64,000 nt of DNA from an uncultured Oscillospiraceae bacterium (GCA_904419145.1 CAJFQQ010000001.1:1-64000); one strand, 5' to 3'. Shown: positions 16,804-24,517, numbered from the stretch's first letter. Notes: generated from the sequence alone by a model not told the origin. Numbers and translations: made by a program.

Positions 16804-17604
16804 ATGATGCAGTTTTATACTCTAGCCAGTTCTTCTTCAGGCAACGCATCTCTGCTTATCACTGGCGGCACGCGTCTGCTCATAGATGCGGGCATCAGCT
16901 GCATGCGCATCCGCCGCTCCCTGGCGGCGCTGGGCCTTACCATGGATGATCTGGACGGAATTCTGATCACCCATGCCCACACCGATCACATTGCCGGCAT
17001 CGCTACGCTGATCAAACGGCACGCCATCCCCATCCACTGCAGTGAGGAAACCGGCCGTCAGCTATGCTATCAGCTGGCCGGGGTGGAGCGGTATCTCTGC
17101 CCGTTTCCTTTGGGGACGCAGTTTCGCGTAGGGGACTGCCGCGTCACCTCCATCCCCACCAGCCACGACAGCCGGGGCAGCACGGGCTATCGGATCGACA
17201 GCGCCGGGTGCTCCTTCGGCATCCTGACGGATACCGGAGTCCTTCCGGTGGCAGCCCAATCCCTGCTGGGGGTGGATCTGTTGGTACTGGAGAGCAACCA
17301 CGATGTGGAGACCCTGCTGTCCGGCCCCTATCCTTACGCACTCAAGCAGCGGGTTCTGGGGGACTTGGGCCATCTGAGCAACGATCTGGCGGCCCGGTTC
17401 GCCGTGGCCTCCGCCAAGGCGGGCACAGGAACGATCGTTTTAGCCCATCTGAGCAAGGAGAACAACACCCCCCAGATGGCCCTCAACACCGTGGGACGCG
17501 CCCTGGAGGCTGCCGGCTGGACCGGCTCCCTGTCGGTGGCCCCCCGCGACACCTGCAGCCAGCGCTATACTGTGGAGGCACACCTATGCAGCGAATCCTG
17601 GTGA
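16804..17604 (+). CDS. walJ: WalJ/YycJ metallo-beta-lactamase-fold hydrolase
   Basis: 266 residues: SSSSGNASLLITGGTRLLIDAGISCMRIRRSL, then the metal site HAHTDHIAG, then FGILTDTG and LVLESNHDVETL. YycJ proteins of the Wal locus affect coordination of cell wall and division; some homologues have 5'-3' exonuclease activity. GGAG at 16791-16794 stands 9 nt before ATG 16804 (ATG 16807 is next). It overlaps rlmH by 19 bp. The order walRK-yycHI-(murA)-yycJ-rlmH supports the name. Confidence 0.92.
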   Translation: MMQFYTLASSSSGNASLLITGGTRLLIDAGISCMRIRRSLAALGLTMDDLDGILITHAHTDHIAGIATLIKRHAIPIHCSEETGRQLCYQLAGVERYLCPFPLGTQFRVGDCRVTSIPTSHDSRGSTGYRIDSAGCSFGILTDTGVLPVAAQSLLGVDLLVLESNHDVETLLSGPYPYALKQRVLGDLGHLSNDLAARFAVASAKAGTGTIVLAHLSKENNTPQMALNTVGRALEAAGWTGSLSVAPRDTCSQRYTVEAHLCSESW

Positions 17605-18068
17605 TCTGTGTTGGAAAGCTGAAGGAGCGGTTTTACATAGAGGCCGCGGCGGAATACCAAAAGCGCCTGAGCCGCTTCTGCAAGCTGGAGGTCGTGGAGC
17701 TGCCGGAGGTCCGCCTGTCGGACAGCCCCTCCCCCGCTCAAATTGAACAGGCCCTGAAAAAAGAGGCAGAGGCTATCCGAGGAAAGCTCCCTCCAGCCTC
17801 CAGTATCGTGGCCCTTTGTATCGAGGGGCAGACCCGCTCCAGCGAGGAGCTGGCTCAGCTGCTGGCCGACTGGGCACAGCGCGGAGAAAAGTGCCTGGCC
17901 TTTGTCATCGGCAGTTCCTTCGGGCTCCACCCCTCTATCAAGTCGGAGGCCTGGGTGCGCCTGTCCATGTCCCCTATGACCTTCCCCCACCATCTGGCCC
18001 GGGTGATGCTGCTGGAGCAGATCTACCGGGGCTTCCAAATCAACGAGGGCAGCAAATATCACAAATAG
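17586..18068 (+). CDS. rlmH: 23S rRNA pseudouridine-1915 N3-methyltransferase RlmH
   Basis: SPOUT methyltransferase that modifies pseudouridine 1915 in helix 69 of assembled 70S ribosomes. 160 residues, normal length. Blocks: KLKERFYIEAAAEYQKRLSRFCKLEVVELPE, ALCIEGQTRSSEELAQLL, the SAM-binding loop CLAFVIGSSFGLHP and the C-terminal FPHHLARVMLLEQIYRGFQINEGSKYHK, which is nearly invariant. The loop reads IGSSFG where many homologues have IGGA or IGGS. ATG 17586 lies inside walJ. It closes the Wal region, as in Bacillus and Staphylococcus. Confidence 0.96.
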   Translation: MQRILVICVGKLKERFYIEAAAEYQKRLSRFCKLEVVELPEVRLSDSPSPAQIEQALKKEAEAIRGKLPPASSIVALCIEGQTRSSEELAQLLADWAQRGEKCLAFVIGSSFGLHPSIKSEAWVRLSMSPMTFPHHLARVMLLEQIYRGFQINEGSKYHK

Positions 18069-18070
18069 CG

Positions 18071-18113
18071 TGCTCCCGCAGGCCGAAAACGGTCTGCGGG
18101 AGCGTGTTTTTTA
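18071..18113 (+). terminator. Terminator after rlmH
   Basis: GCTCCCGCAGGCC pairs with GGTCTGCGGGAGC (one G-U) around GAAAAC; the T-run follows at 18107-18112. Confidence 0.88.
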
Positions 18114-18159
18114 TTGGAACGGCTCATAGAATGGCGCGCGATGTGCTTTGCAATGAAAC

Positions 18160-18198
18160 GAAAAAGCTCGTCGCAAGCGATATGACGCTTGCGACGAG
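18160..18198 (-). terminator. Leftward hairpin terminator
   Basis: CTCGTCGCAAGCG (18167-18179) pairs perfectly with CGCTTGCGACGAG (18186-18198) around a 6-nt loop. On the minus strand it is followed by CTTTTTCGTTT. It lies 7 bp beyond the repeat core copy B, about 250 bp after the tRNA-Arg gene's own terminator, so it implies a further leftward transcript. Confidence 0.7.
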
Positions 18199-18204
18199 TT
18201 GGAA

Positions 18205-18227
18205 GGGACGGTTAAAATCGATATTTT
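18205..18227. repeat. Dispersed repeat core, copy B (downstream of tRNA-Arg)
   Basis: Contains GGTTAAAATCGATATTTT; 21 of 23 bases match 6985-7007. Adjacent TTTTCG/CGAAA can form a small hairpin, as can the equivalent bases in copy A. The stretch 18230-18400 between this core and the tRNA terminator is GC-rich and carries no credible gene. Confidence 0.6.
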
Positions 18228-18403
18228 CGTTTCAGCGAAATGCCCACCCGCAGGACGGCACACCAACGGCGAACTCAACGCAGCGGGTCGCAGTTGAAAA
18301 GAAGGCGCAAGGGATGGAGCGGGCGGATGTCCCCGCAAGGGGGATGCCGCATCCGTAAGGCAGCAGAGCCGCCAACGGCTGCGCAAACGCCTTTTTTGCC
18401 GCA

Positions 18404-18446
18404 GGTATAAAAAATACGTGGCCGCAAAACAAACTTTGCGACCACG
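18404..18446 (-). terminator. Terminator of tRNA-Arg
   Basis: Minus strand: CACGTGGTCGCAAAG pairs with TTTTGCGGCCACGTA-type bases (two imperfect positions) around TTTG, then TTTTTTAT. It starts right after the encoded CCA of the tRNA. Confidence 0.8.
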
Positions 18447-18523
18447 TGGTACGCCGTGAGGGATTCGAACCCCCGGCCTTCTGGTCCGTAGCCAGACGCT
18501 CTATCCAGCTGAGCTAACGGCGC
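18447..18523 (-). tRNA. tRNA-Arg (anticodon ACG)
   Basis: 77 nt on the minus strand with encoded CCA. The acceptor GCGCCGU pairs with ACGGCGU. D-arm UUAGCUCAGCUGGAUAGAGC; anticodon stem UCUGG/CCAGA with loop CUACGGA, so the anticodon is ACG (A34 would be converted to inosine); T-arm GGGGGUUCGAAUCCCUC. All canonical tRNA features are present. Confidence 0.96.
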
Positions 18524-18547
18524 ATGTCTTTACCAGACAGCCTAGTT

Positions 18548-18576
18548 ATAATACCACACCCAACTGGAAAATGCAA
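18548..18576 (-). promoter_or_regulatory. Sigma-A promoter of tRNA-Arg
   Basis: Minus strand: TTGCAT (18576-18571), 17-bp spacer, TATTAT (18553-18548). The start near 18541 is about 18 nt upstream of the mature tRNA. Confidence 0.75.
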
Positions 18577-18613
18577 GAGGTATTTTCGATTTTTTTGAAA
18601 AAATTTGCCGCCG

Positions 18614-19042
18614 TCAGAGGAAATCCTTCATCTGCTCGATGTTGTTCTCCTCGGTCCGCAGCAGCTTGTGGGCCAGCAGCAGCGCTTCCGCGTCGGCGGC
18701 CTCGCAGCTGTGGAGGCGTCGGGTCATCTGGATGGTCCCCATGGTGCTGCCCTGGATCATCATCTCTGCGATGCGGCTGGGGCTCCGGTCCGTCAGGGTC
18801 TTGGCCCGGATCATCATACCGCTCATGAACTCCCGCATCTCCCCGGCCTCGCTGGGAGCCATGCCCCTCTGCTGCATCAGATGCTCCGCCCGGCCGGCAA
18901 TAGCCTCGTACTCATTCAGCTGGCCCTGGAGCGCACTGCGCAGCCGGGGCTCCTCCACTACCTCCAGCACCTGGGGAATGGTCCCCTTTCCCATCTCTGC
19001 GTTCTTGTGGACAAATTGCAGCAGCGCGTTGCCCTGTTCCAT
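18614..19042 (-). CDS. Helical protein of unknown function (possible ferritin-like bundle)
   Basis: 142 residues from ATG 19042, where GAGGTG stands 6 nt upstream; the ATG at 19048 abuts the ribosome site. No signal peptide or membrane segment. It reads as four long amphipathic helices: EQGNALLQFVHKNAEMG, RSALQGQLNEYEAIAGRAEHLM, AGEMREFMSGMMIRAKTL, and a closing EAADAEALLLAHKLLRTEENNIEQMKDFL. The spacing and Glu content of the first and last helices recall ferritin-like DUF families, but no full metal site can be assigned. Last gene of the leftward run that starts at rpmE. Function unknown. Confidence 0.72.
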   Translation of the reverse strand: MEQGNALLQFVHKNAEMGKGTIPQVLEVVEEPRLRSALQGQLNEYEAIAGRAEHLMQQRGMAPSEAGEMREFMSGMMIRAKTLTDRSPSRIAEMMIQGSTMGTIQMTRRLHSCEAADAEALLLAHKLLRTEENNIEQMKDFL

Positions 19043-19112
19043 CTTCATCACCTCGCGGATAGTCTGTGGAGCAGCGGGCTATTTTATGTACCCCAGCGGC
19101 AATCCATCCACT

Positions 19113-19751
19113 TTATTTTGCATCCTCCCGGGGACCGGGGCGGAATCCCTCCTCCACCAGCAGGGGCTCCAGGGTCCCGGCGGAGAGGTCCGCCACCTGT
19201 CTGGCCAGCTCCGCCTGCCGCTGGGCCGGGAGTGTCACCGTGAGCAGGATATCCGCGCCGTACTCCGTGCCCTCGATGATGCCGCCGCAGCTCTCCACCA
19301 GCAGCTTCATCCGCTCATAGAGGGGGTAGGTACAGGGCACCGCCATGGTGGCCCACAGGCGCATCCGGCTGACGCCGGCGGCGTTGAGCGCCAGCTTGGC
19401 CGTTCCGCCGTAGGCCCGGGTGAGACCGCCGGCTCCCAGAAGGATCCCCCCGAAGTACCGGGTCACCACGCAGCACACGTCCCACACGTCCTCCCGCTCA
19501 AACACGTTGAGCATGGGCTGGCCCGCTGTGCCCTGGGGCTCCCCGTCGTCGCTGTAGCGGAGGAGCTTCCCCTCCCGGATGCGGTAGCACCAGCAGTTGT
19601 GGCGGGCGTCGTGGTACTGCTTTCGCGCGGCCTCGATGCAGGCGCGGGCCCCCTCCTCGCTGTCCACCCGCCAGATGTGGCCGATAAAGCGGGAGCGCTT
19701 CTCCACAACCTCCGCCGTGGCCTCCTGAAAGGGGATCAGGTACTCATCCAT
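19113..19751 (-). CDS. YigZ/IMPACT-family protein
   Basis: 212 residues with the UPF0029/IMPACT N-terminal domain (EKRSRFIGHIWRVDSEEGARACIEAARKQYHDARHNCWCYRI, SDDGEPQGTAGQPML, CVVTRYFGGILLGAGGLTRAYGG) and a C-terminal alpha-beta domain of the YigZ type. Bacterial YigZ may act in translation or proteolysis; the biochemical role is unsettled. The ORF is open further upstream, but ATG 19751 fits the family start MDEYLIPF. It overlaps the GNAT gene by 8 bp, so translation is coupled. Confidence 0.93.
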   Translation of the reverse strand: MDEYLIPFQEATAEVVEKRSRFIGHIWRVDSEEGARACIEAARKQYHDARHNCWCYRIREGKLLRYSDDGEPQGTAGQPMLNVFEREDVWDVCCVVTRYFGGILLGAGGLTRAYGGTAKLALNAAGVSRMRLWATMAVPCTYPLYERMKLLVESCGGIIEGTEYGADILLTVTLPAQRQAELARQVADLSAGTLEPLLVEEGFRPGPREDAK

Positions 19752-20286
19752 GGCCCGCTCCTTTCCACTGCTGCCGCAGCAGGACATAAAATCGGGTTCG
19801 ATGCTCCCCGGTGTGATCCATCAGCGTCTCCTCCGTCACATAGGAGAAGCCGCACTTCTCGATCACCCGGCAGGAGGCGGGATTCTCCACATAGTGGCTG
19901 CACCAGATGGCCTCCAGCTCCCGGTCCATAAAGCCATAGCGGATCAGCTCCCGTACCACCTCTGTCATGATGCCGCGGCCCCACCAGTCCGGGTGGAGGG
20001 CGTAGCCAATCTCATCGGAGGAGGCAAAGCTGCCCCGGGACTGGGCGGTAAACCCGGCGGAACCGATGACCTTGCCACTCCCCTTCTCCACTACAGCGAA
20101 GGTATGGGGAGCGGAGAACACAGAGAGGATCATCTTCTGGCTGTCCTCCACGCTCTTATGGGGCGCCCAGCCGGCGGCGTCCGCCACCCGGCGCTCCCTG
20201 GAGAATTCGTAGAGATCCGCCCCATCCGTGATCTGAAAGGGCCGCAGGATCGTTCTGGCCGTTTCCAACACAATCCGCTCCGCCAT
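19744..20286 (-). CDS. GNAT acetyltransferase, RimJ/RimL type
   Basis: 180 residues. RimJ/RimL pattern: TARTILRPFQITDGADLYEF at the start, then GSAGFTAQ, DEIGYALHPDWWGRGIMTEVVRELIRYGF (acetyl-CoA pyrophosphate loop, WGRGIMTE), and ENPASCRVIEKCGFSYV. Such enzymes acetylate protein N-termini, amino groups of small molecules or antibiotics; the substrate is not predictable here. It starts 1 bp after the hflX stop and overlaps the YigZ gene, so the three probably form one translational unit. Confidence 0.92.
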   Translation of the reverse strand: MAERIVLETARTILRPFQITDGADLYEFSRERRVADAAGWAPHKSVEDSQKMILSVFSAPHTFAVVEKGSGKVIGSAGFTAQSRGSFASSDEIGYALHPDWWGRGIMTEVVRELIRYGFMDRELEAIWCSHYVENPASCRVIEKCGFSYVTEETLMDHTGEHRTRFYVLLRQQWKGAGHG

Positions 20287-20287
20287 G

Positions 20288-21589
20288 TTACTCCCAGTCC
20301 TCCTTGGGCTCCACCCAGCCCTCGATATAGTCCTTCACCTGTCCGATGGCCCGGGGATTGCAGACCGCCACCACGTCGATGGTCTCAGCGTATTCCACGC
20401 TCTCCACCTTGGCATCCCGGTAGAGAAGATCCAGCAGGCCGCCCTTGTCATAGGGCAGGTGGAGCGTCACCCGACGCGTCCCCTTGTCCAGCACCCGGTC
20501 AATGGACGCCAGCAGATCCGAGAGGCCCTCTCCAGTCTTGGCAGAGATATTCACCGCCATCTCCCCGTGAGGCCGTATATCCCCCCAGAAGAGATCGGAC
20601 TTGTTGTATACCCGCAGGCAGGGGGTCTGCTCCGCCCCCAGCTCCCGGATCAGGCTGTCCACGATCTCCGCCTGCTCCAGCCACTCGGGGTTGGAGATGT
20701 CGATGACATGGAGCAGCAAGTCCGCGTACTCCAGCTCCTCCAGGGTGGCCTTGAACGCGTCCACCAGCTGGTGGGGGAGCTTGCGGATAAATCCAACCGT
20801 GTCGGAGATCACCACCTCCAGAGTGTCGCTGACCGTCAGCAGGCGGCTGGTGGTGTCCAGGGTATCAAAGAGGCGGTTGTTGGCGGGGATGCCCGCTCCG
20901 GTGAGGGCGTTCAGGAGGGTGGACTTCCCGGCGTTGGTGTAGCCCACGATAGCCACCACCGGGATCTCATTCTTCATCCGGCGCTGGCGCTGGGTCCCCC
21001 GGACCCGGCGAACCTCCTCCAGCTCCTCCTTCAGCTTGTCGATCTTCCGGCGGATGTGGCGCCGGTCCGTCTCCAGCTGGGTCTCACCGGGGCCCTTGGA
21101 GCCGATGGGCCCCTTGCCGCTGGTGCCTGCCTGCCGCTCCAGATGGGTCCACATGCCGATGAGCCTTGGCAGCAGGTACTGATACTGGGCCAGCTCCACC
21201 TGGAGCCGGCCCTCCCGGGTCTTGGCCCGCTGGGCGAAAATATCCAGGATCAGGGCGCTGCGGTCCAGCACCTGGACACCAAATTCCTCCGTCAGCACAC
21301 GCATCTGGGAGGGCGTCAGGTCGTTGTCAAAAATGACGGTGGTGGCCTCCTGGGTTTTTACCAGCTCCCGGATCTCCTCCACCTTGCCCTCGCCGATAAA
21401 GGTGCGGGGATCCGGCGTGGCCCGGTTCTGCAGCACCATGCCCACCGTCTCACCGCCGGCAGTCTCCACCAGAGCGCCGAGCTCCTCCATGGTGCTCTCG
21501 TCCGCATTGTCCCGGGCGCTGAGCCTGGGGCTGTTGAGCCCCGCCAGCACCGCCCGGTCCCGGACTTCCTCTGTCGTATGATGTTCCAT
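20288..21589 (-). CDS. hflX: Ribosome-associated GTPase HflX
   Basis: 433 residues. The N-terminal HflX domain (AGLNSPRLSARDNADESTMEELGALVETAGG, FIGEGKVEEIRELV, VIFDNDLTPSQMRVL), a Gly-rich linker (GSKGPGETQLETDRRHIRRKI), the G domain with P-loop GYTNAGKSTLLN, DTVGFIRKLPHQLV (G3) and NKSDL (G4), and a short C-terminal domain. It splits or rescues stalled ribosomes, and homologues confer lincosamide or macrolide tolerance. AGCGAGGTACT precedes ATG 21589. It lies directly downstream of three resistance-like genes. Confidence 0.95.
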   Translation of the reverse strand: MEHHTTEEVRDRAVLAGLNSPRLSARDNADESTMEELGALVETAGGETVGMVLQNRATPDPRTFIGEGKVEEIRELVKTQEATTVIFDNDLTPSQMRVLTEEFGVQVLDRSALILDIFAQRAKTREGRLQVELAQYQYLLPRLIGMWTHLERQAGTSGKGPIGSKGPGETQLETDRRHIRRKIDKLKEELEEVRRVRGTQRQRRMKNEIPVVAIVGYTNAGKSTLLNALTGAGIPANNRLFDTLDTTSRLLTVSDTLEVVISDTVGFIRKLPHQLVDAFKATLEELEYADLLLHVIDISNPEWLEQAEIVDSLIRELGAEQTPCLRVYNKSDLFWGDIRPHGEMAVNISAKTGEGLSDLLASIDRVLDKGTRRVTLHLPYDKGGLLDLLYRDAKVESVEYAETIDVVAVCNPRAIGQVKDYIEGWVEPKEDWE

Positions 21590-21639
21590 AGTACCTCGCT
21601 ATCAATAGAAATTGTTTGCGATTTCAGATCAATAAAGTT

Positions 21640-22272
21640 TCAGGTGATATGCAAAAGCTCCTTCACTTTTTGCCGCACCCGCTCCAAATCGCCGCAGGTA
21701 AGCAGCGGAATCAAATCGGCGATCTCCTCTGCCGGCCGATCCCACCACTTCAGCTGTTCCAATAACCCCTGCAGTTCCGGATCAAACCGGCGGCGAACCA
21801 ATCGGGCTGGATTCCCCGCCACAATGGTATATGCCTCAACATTCCCAGACACTACGCTCCGGGCGCCGATGATGGCTCCATCACCAATGTGGGTACCTGG
21901 CAGGATGGTGACATTCTGGCCAATCCACACGTCGTTTCCCACCATGGTGTCCCCCTTGTTGGGGAGGTCCGCCATGTCCGGCGCCTTCTGCTCCCAGCCC
22001 AGAATGTAAAACGGATAGGTGGTGAGGGCATTCATCTGATGGTTGGCACCGTTCATGATGAACTCCACTCCCGCAGCGATCTGGCAGAACTTTCCAATCC
22101 TCAGTTTATCGCCGTAAAAAGGATAATGATGGGTTACATGGCTCTCAAAGTCTCGTCCACTAAAATAAGTGTATTCGCCCACTTCAATATTGGGGCGGGT
22201 GATCGTTGGCCGGATCAACGTCATGTCCGGCACATCCGCCCGAGGAAATATGGCATTGGGATCTGGTATCAT
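21640..22272 (-). CDS. Left-handed beta-helix acetyltransferase, CatB/Vat type
   Basis: 210 residues, hexapeptide-repeat (LbH) trimer type. Blocks: NIEVGEYTYFSGRDFESHVTHHYPFYGDKLRIGKFCQIAAGVEFIMNGANHQMN, where the His of GANH is the catalytic base of xenobiotic acetyltransferases, then GDTMVGNDVWIGQNVTILPGTHIGDGAIIGARSVV and GNPARLVRRRF. Relatives acetylate chloramphenicol (CatB) or streptogramin A (Vat), but many chromosomal members have unknown substrates. GAGGGATCC precedes ATG 22272. It lies 18 bp after the nucleotidyltransferase and 50 bp before hflX. Confidence 0.88.
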   Translation of the reverse strand: MIPDPNAIFPRADVPDMTLIRPTITRPNIEVGEYTYFSGRDFESHVTHHYPFYGDKLRIGKFCQIAAGVEFIMNGANHQMNALTTYPFYILGWEQKAPDMADLPNKGDTMVGNDVWIGQNVTILPGTHIGDGAIIGARSVVSGNVEAYTIVAGNPARLVRRRFDPELQGLLEQLKWWDRPAEEIADLIPLLTCGDLERVRQKVKELLHIT

Positions 22273-22290
22273 TGGATCCCTCCTCTCTGT

Positions 22291-22980
22291 TTACTTTTGG
22301 GCAGGCGCACTCTTCTCTGCATAACCTGCCAGAATCTGCACCGCCCAATCCAGAAGGTGATTGCTGAGGGGTAAAAGCATCTTCTCTGTTATCGCTCCTC
22401 CCGAGCGAATGTCCGCCCTGCGCTCCAGGACAGCCCTGTCCATCCCCTTCAAATGCGCTAGAAGCGTATGGGAATCGGAACAATAGATCTCCTCATCCAG
22501 CCAGCACTTTGCCTGCAGCAGAAAAAGCACCGGCTTATAAAGTTCCCTCAGCACTTCCATACTCTGCGCATGGAGCAGGTTATGGATGCAGCCGTGGTAA
22601 ATGCCGCAGGCACCAGTGTGGAGGGCGCGCGCCACCGCCCGACGGTTCAGCAGAGGCCGAAGAAACTCCAGATTGCCCCAATAGGGCCTGGTATCGTAAT
22701 AAAACTGAAACAGCTCTCCCCGGTCCCAGGCCATGAGTTCTTCCTTCCCGGAGAAAAAACCGCAGGACTTTTCCCGCTCCGGCAGCCGATCCAGGACGCT
22801 GCGGTACCCAAGGATATCCGCCATCTCCACATGGTCCAAAATCACTACCAGGTCAATGTCGCTCCCTTCCGCGGCCTCGCCTCTGGCGTAGCTCCCCTGG
22901 ATGCCCAGGCAGACCAGGCGGTTGGGGAATGCCCCCATCAGCAAGCGCTGCGCCTGCTCCATATACTGAGGAATATCCAT
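22291..22980 (-). CDS. Nucleotidyltransferase-domain protein (aminoglycoside-transferase-like)
   Basis: 229 residues. An N-terminal polymerase-beta-type nucleotidyltransferase fold with GSYARGEAAEGSDIDLVVILD (GS motif and DxD metal ligands), and a C-terminal helical region (about 110-225). This layout fits streptomycin/spectinomycin adenylyltransferase-like and KNTase-like proteins, and also small uncharacterised nucleotidyltransferases. No AadA/AadE-specific signature is firm, so a resistance role is only possible. It lies 12 bp after the P-loop kinase and 18 bp before the acetyltransferase, probably one transcript. Confidence 0.78.
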   Translation of the reverse strand: MDIPQYMEQAQRLLMGAFPNRLVCLGIQGSYARGEAAEGSDIDLVVILDHVEMADILGYRSVLDRLPEREKSCGFFSGKEELMAWDRGELFQFYYDTRPYWGNLEFLRPLLNRRAVARALHTGACGIYHGCIHNLLHAQSMEVLRELYKPVLFLLQAKCWLDEEIYCSDSHTLLAHLKGMDRAVLERRADIRSGGAITEKMLLPLSNHLLDWAVQILAGYAEKSAPAQK

Positions 22981-22992
22981 TTGTCCCCTCCC

Positions 22993-23493
22993 CTATGCAG
23001 TGACATCCAGAATTGACCGCGCCACCTCTTCTATCGTGAGCTTCGTCGTATCCACCTGTGGAAACGGGAGCCTGCGGCAGGCGTTGTCCCGCTGGAGGGC
23101 CCGCTCCACCTCCGCTTCATCCCCGCCCCGGCAGAGAATGCGGCGGCGCAATTCCCCTTCACTGCAGGTCAGAACAACCCCGTTCCATTGCGTCGGCAAC
23201 CCCTCCAGTGCGCTCTGCAGCGCCGCCCAGGTTTCTGGCAGGTGCAGGACCCAAGAGAAAACGATCCGGTCAAAACTAGGATTTTTCACAAAGTTTTGCA
23301 GCAGATAGCAGATATTGTCCAGGGCCATGGCCTTTGTCCACTCATCAAAATGCCAGTCCCGCCCCTGCTGCCAGCACCAATCGCCATCCAGCCACACTGT
23401 CCGTTTCAAATGCGCCATCAGCGCTCTGGCCGCCGCACTCTTCCCTGTACCCATCGCCCCGGCGATGGCAATGACCTTTGTCATCTCGTCCAT
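22993..23493 (-). CDS. P-loop small-molecule kinase-like ATPase
   Basis: 166 residues. The Walker A motif AGAMGTGKSAAARAL opens the protein; WLDGDWCW follows as in shikimate, gluconate or chloramphenicol phosphotransferase-like kinases; a basic lid-like segment RRRILCRGGDEAEVERALQRD lies near 115-135. The substrate is unknown. GGAGGAAA stands 9 nt before ATG 23493 and lies inside the tail of the rpmE terminator, so these genes may depend on read-through from rpmE or on an unseen promoter. Confidence 0.75.
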   Translation of the reverse strand: MDEMTKVIAIAGAMGTGKSAAARALMAHLKRTVWLDGDWCWQQGRDWHFDEWTKAMALDNICYLLQNFVKNPSFDRIVFSWVLHLPETWAALQSALEGLPTQWNGVVLTCSEGELRRRILCRGGDEAEVERALQRDNACRRLPFPQVDTTKLTIEEVARSILDVTA

Positions 23494-23509
23494 ACCGCTG
23501 TTTCCTCCG

Positions 23510-23544
23510 AAAAAAACACCGTGCCGCAGACCACGGCACGGTGC
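23510..23544 (-). terminator. Terminator after rpmE
   Basis: CACCGTGCCG (23518-23527) pairs with CGGCACGGTG (23535-23544); minus-strand T-run of seven follows (23517-23511). Confidence 0.82.
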
Positions 23545-23558
23545 GTTTTGTAATGCAA

Positions 23559-23762
23559 TTACTTGTCCAGACCGAACTTCTTGTTGAACTTGGCCACGCG
23601 TCCGCCGGTGTCAACCAGTTTCTGCTTGCCCGTGAAGAAGGGGTGACACTTAGAGCAGACTTCCACGCGGATATCTTTCTTTGTGGAACCTGTCTCAATT
23701 ACATTACCGCAGGCGCATGTGATTGTAGTCTGCTGATAATTGGGATGGATACCTTCCTTCAT
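23559..23762 (-). CDS. rpmE: 50S ribosomal protein bL31, zinc-binding form
   Basis: 67 residues, full length. Starts [10 protein letters not shown], as in bL31. It has the zinc ligands C16, C18, C36 and C39 (TCACGNV and [14 protein letters not shown]), so it is the C+ form used when zinc is available; no zinc-free paralogue is in the window. GGAGGAAAGAGGTG precedes the ATG. It has its own promoter at 23821-23849 and a terminator. Confidence 0.97.
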   Translation of the reverse strand: MKEGIHPNYQQTTITCACGNVIETGSTKKDIRVEVCSKCHPFFTGKQKLVDTGGRVAKFNKKFGLDK

Positions 23763-23820
23763 TGCTCTTGTTCACCTCTTTCCTCCAAAAATTTGAGGAC
23801 TTCCTAAAAAGCCGAATATG

Positions 23821-23849
23821 AGTATACCACGCTCTTCTCTAAAATGCAA
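23821..23849 (-). promoter_or_regulatory. Sigma-A promoter of rpmE
   Basis: Minus strand: TTGCAT (23849-23844), 17-bp spacer, TATACT (23826-23821). Confidence 0.75.
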
Positions 23850-23852
23850 GCA

Positions 23853-24506
23853 CTATTTTGAGAAATTTCTTTTCCTCTGCAGCGTCCCGTAAAATTGATT
23901 CAGTATCTCCGCCAAGGCCTCCGGCGCCTCCCGGTTCACCTCGTGGCCCGCCCCCGGCACCGTCGCAAACCCGGCCTCCGGAATCCCCACCGACATGGCC
24001 CGCGCATCCTTTCGGTTGGCACTGTCCTTCTCCCCGCACAAAACCAGTGTGGGGCATGTGACACGGCCGAGGCCGCCCCGGAGATCCAGTTCTCCCATGG
24101 TACTCATCAGGGCAATGGCGTCTGTCTTGGAGAGGCCCATCTCCCGGAAATTCTTTTCCCCCATCAGGTGAAACAGGGCGTTCTGCACCTTGAGAAGGGC
24201 CTTGGGCGTCCGTACCCGTCCGCCGATGAGCACCAGACTTTTTACAGATTCCGGATGCTCCTGGGCATACTGGAGGGCCAAAACCGCACCCAGAGATAAG
24301 CCGCACAGGTGAAGCCCCTCCCCTTCTTTTTTCCTACTGCACTCCTTTGAGAAACTGTGGTAGAGGGCAGGATAGTCTACGATCCCCCCCTTTACCAGTG
24401 CAAACAGATCCAGGCACACAGCCTTTACCTGTTTATCCAGCGCTTTCATGGTGCTATCCCAGCTGGAAGGGCCCTGTCCCAAGCCATGCAAAAAAATAAC
24501 TTCCAT
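23853..24506 (-). CDS. Alpha/beta-fold hydrolase
   Basis: 217 residues, cytoplasmic. Catalytic triad visible: nucleophile Ser in CGLSLGAVLALQYA, acid Asp in LCGEKDSANR, His in PGAGHEVNREAPEAL. The oxyanion strand reads FLHGLGQGPSSWD. This is the general esterase/lipase or MhpC-like family; the substrate is not predictable. It starts 11 bp after the addA stop, so it may be expressed at the tail of the addBA transcript. Confidence 0.88.
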   Translation of the reverse strand: MEVIFLHGLGQGPSSWDSTMKALDKQVKAVCLDLFALVKGGIVDYPALYHSFSKECSRKKEGEGLHLCGLSLGAVLALQYAQEHPESVKSLVLIGGRVRTPKALLKVQNALFHLMGEKNFREMGLSKTDAIALMSTMGELDLRGGLGRVTCPTLVLCGEKDSANRKDARAMSVGIPEAGFATVPGAGHEVNREAPEALAEILNQFYGTLQRKRNFSK

Positions 24507-24517
24507 CCTTTTCTCCT

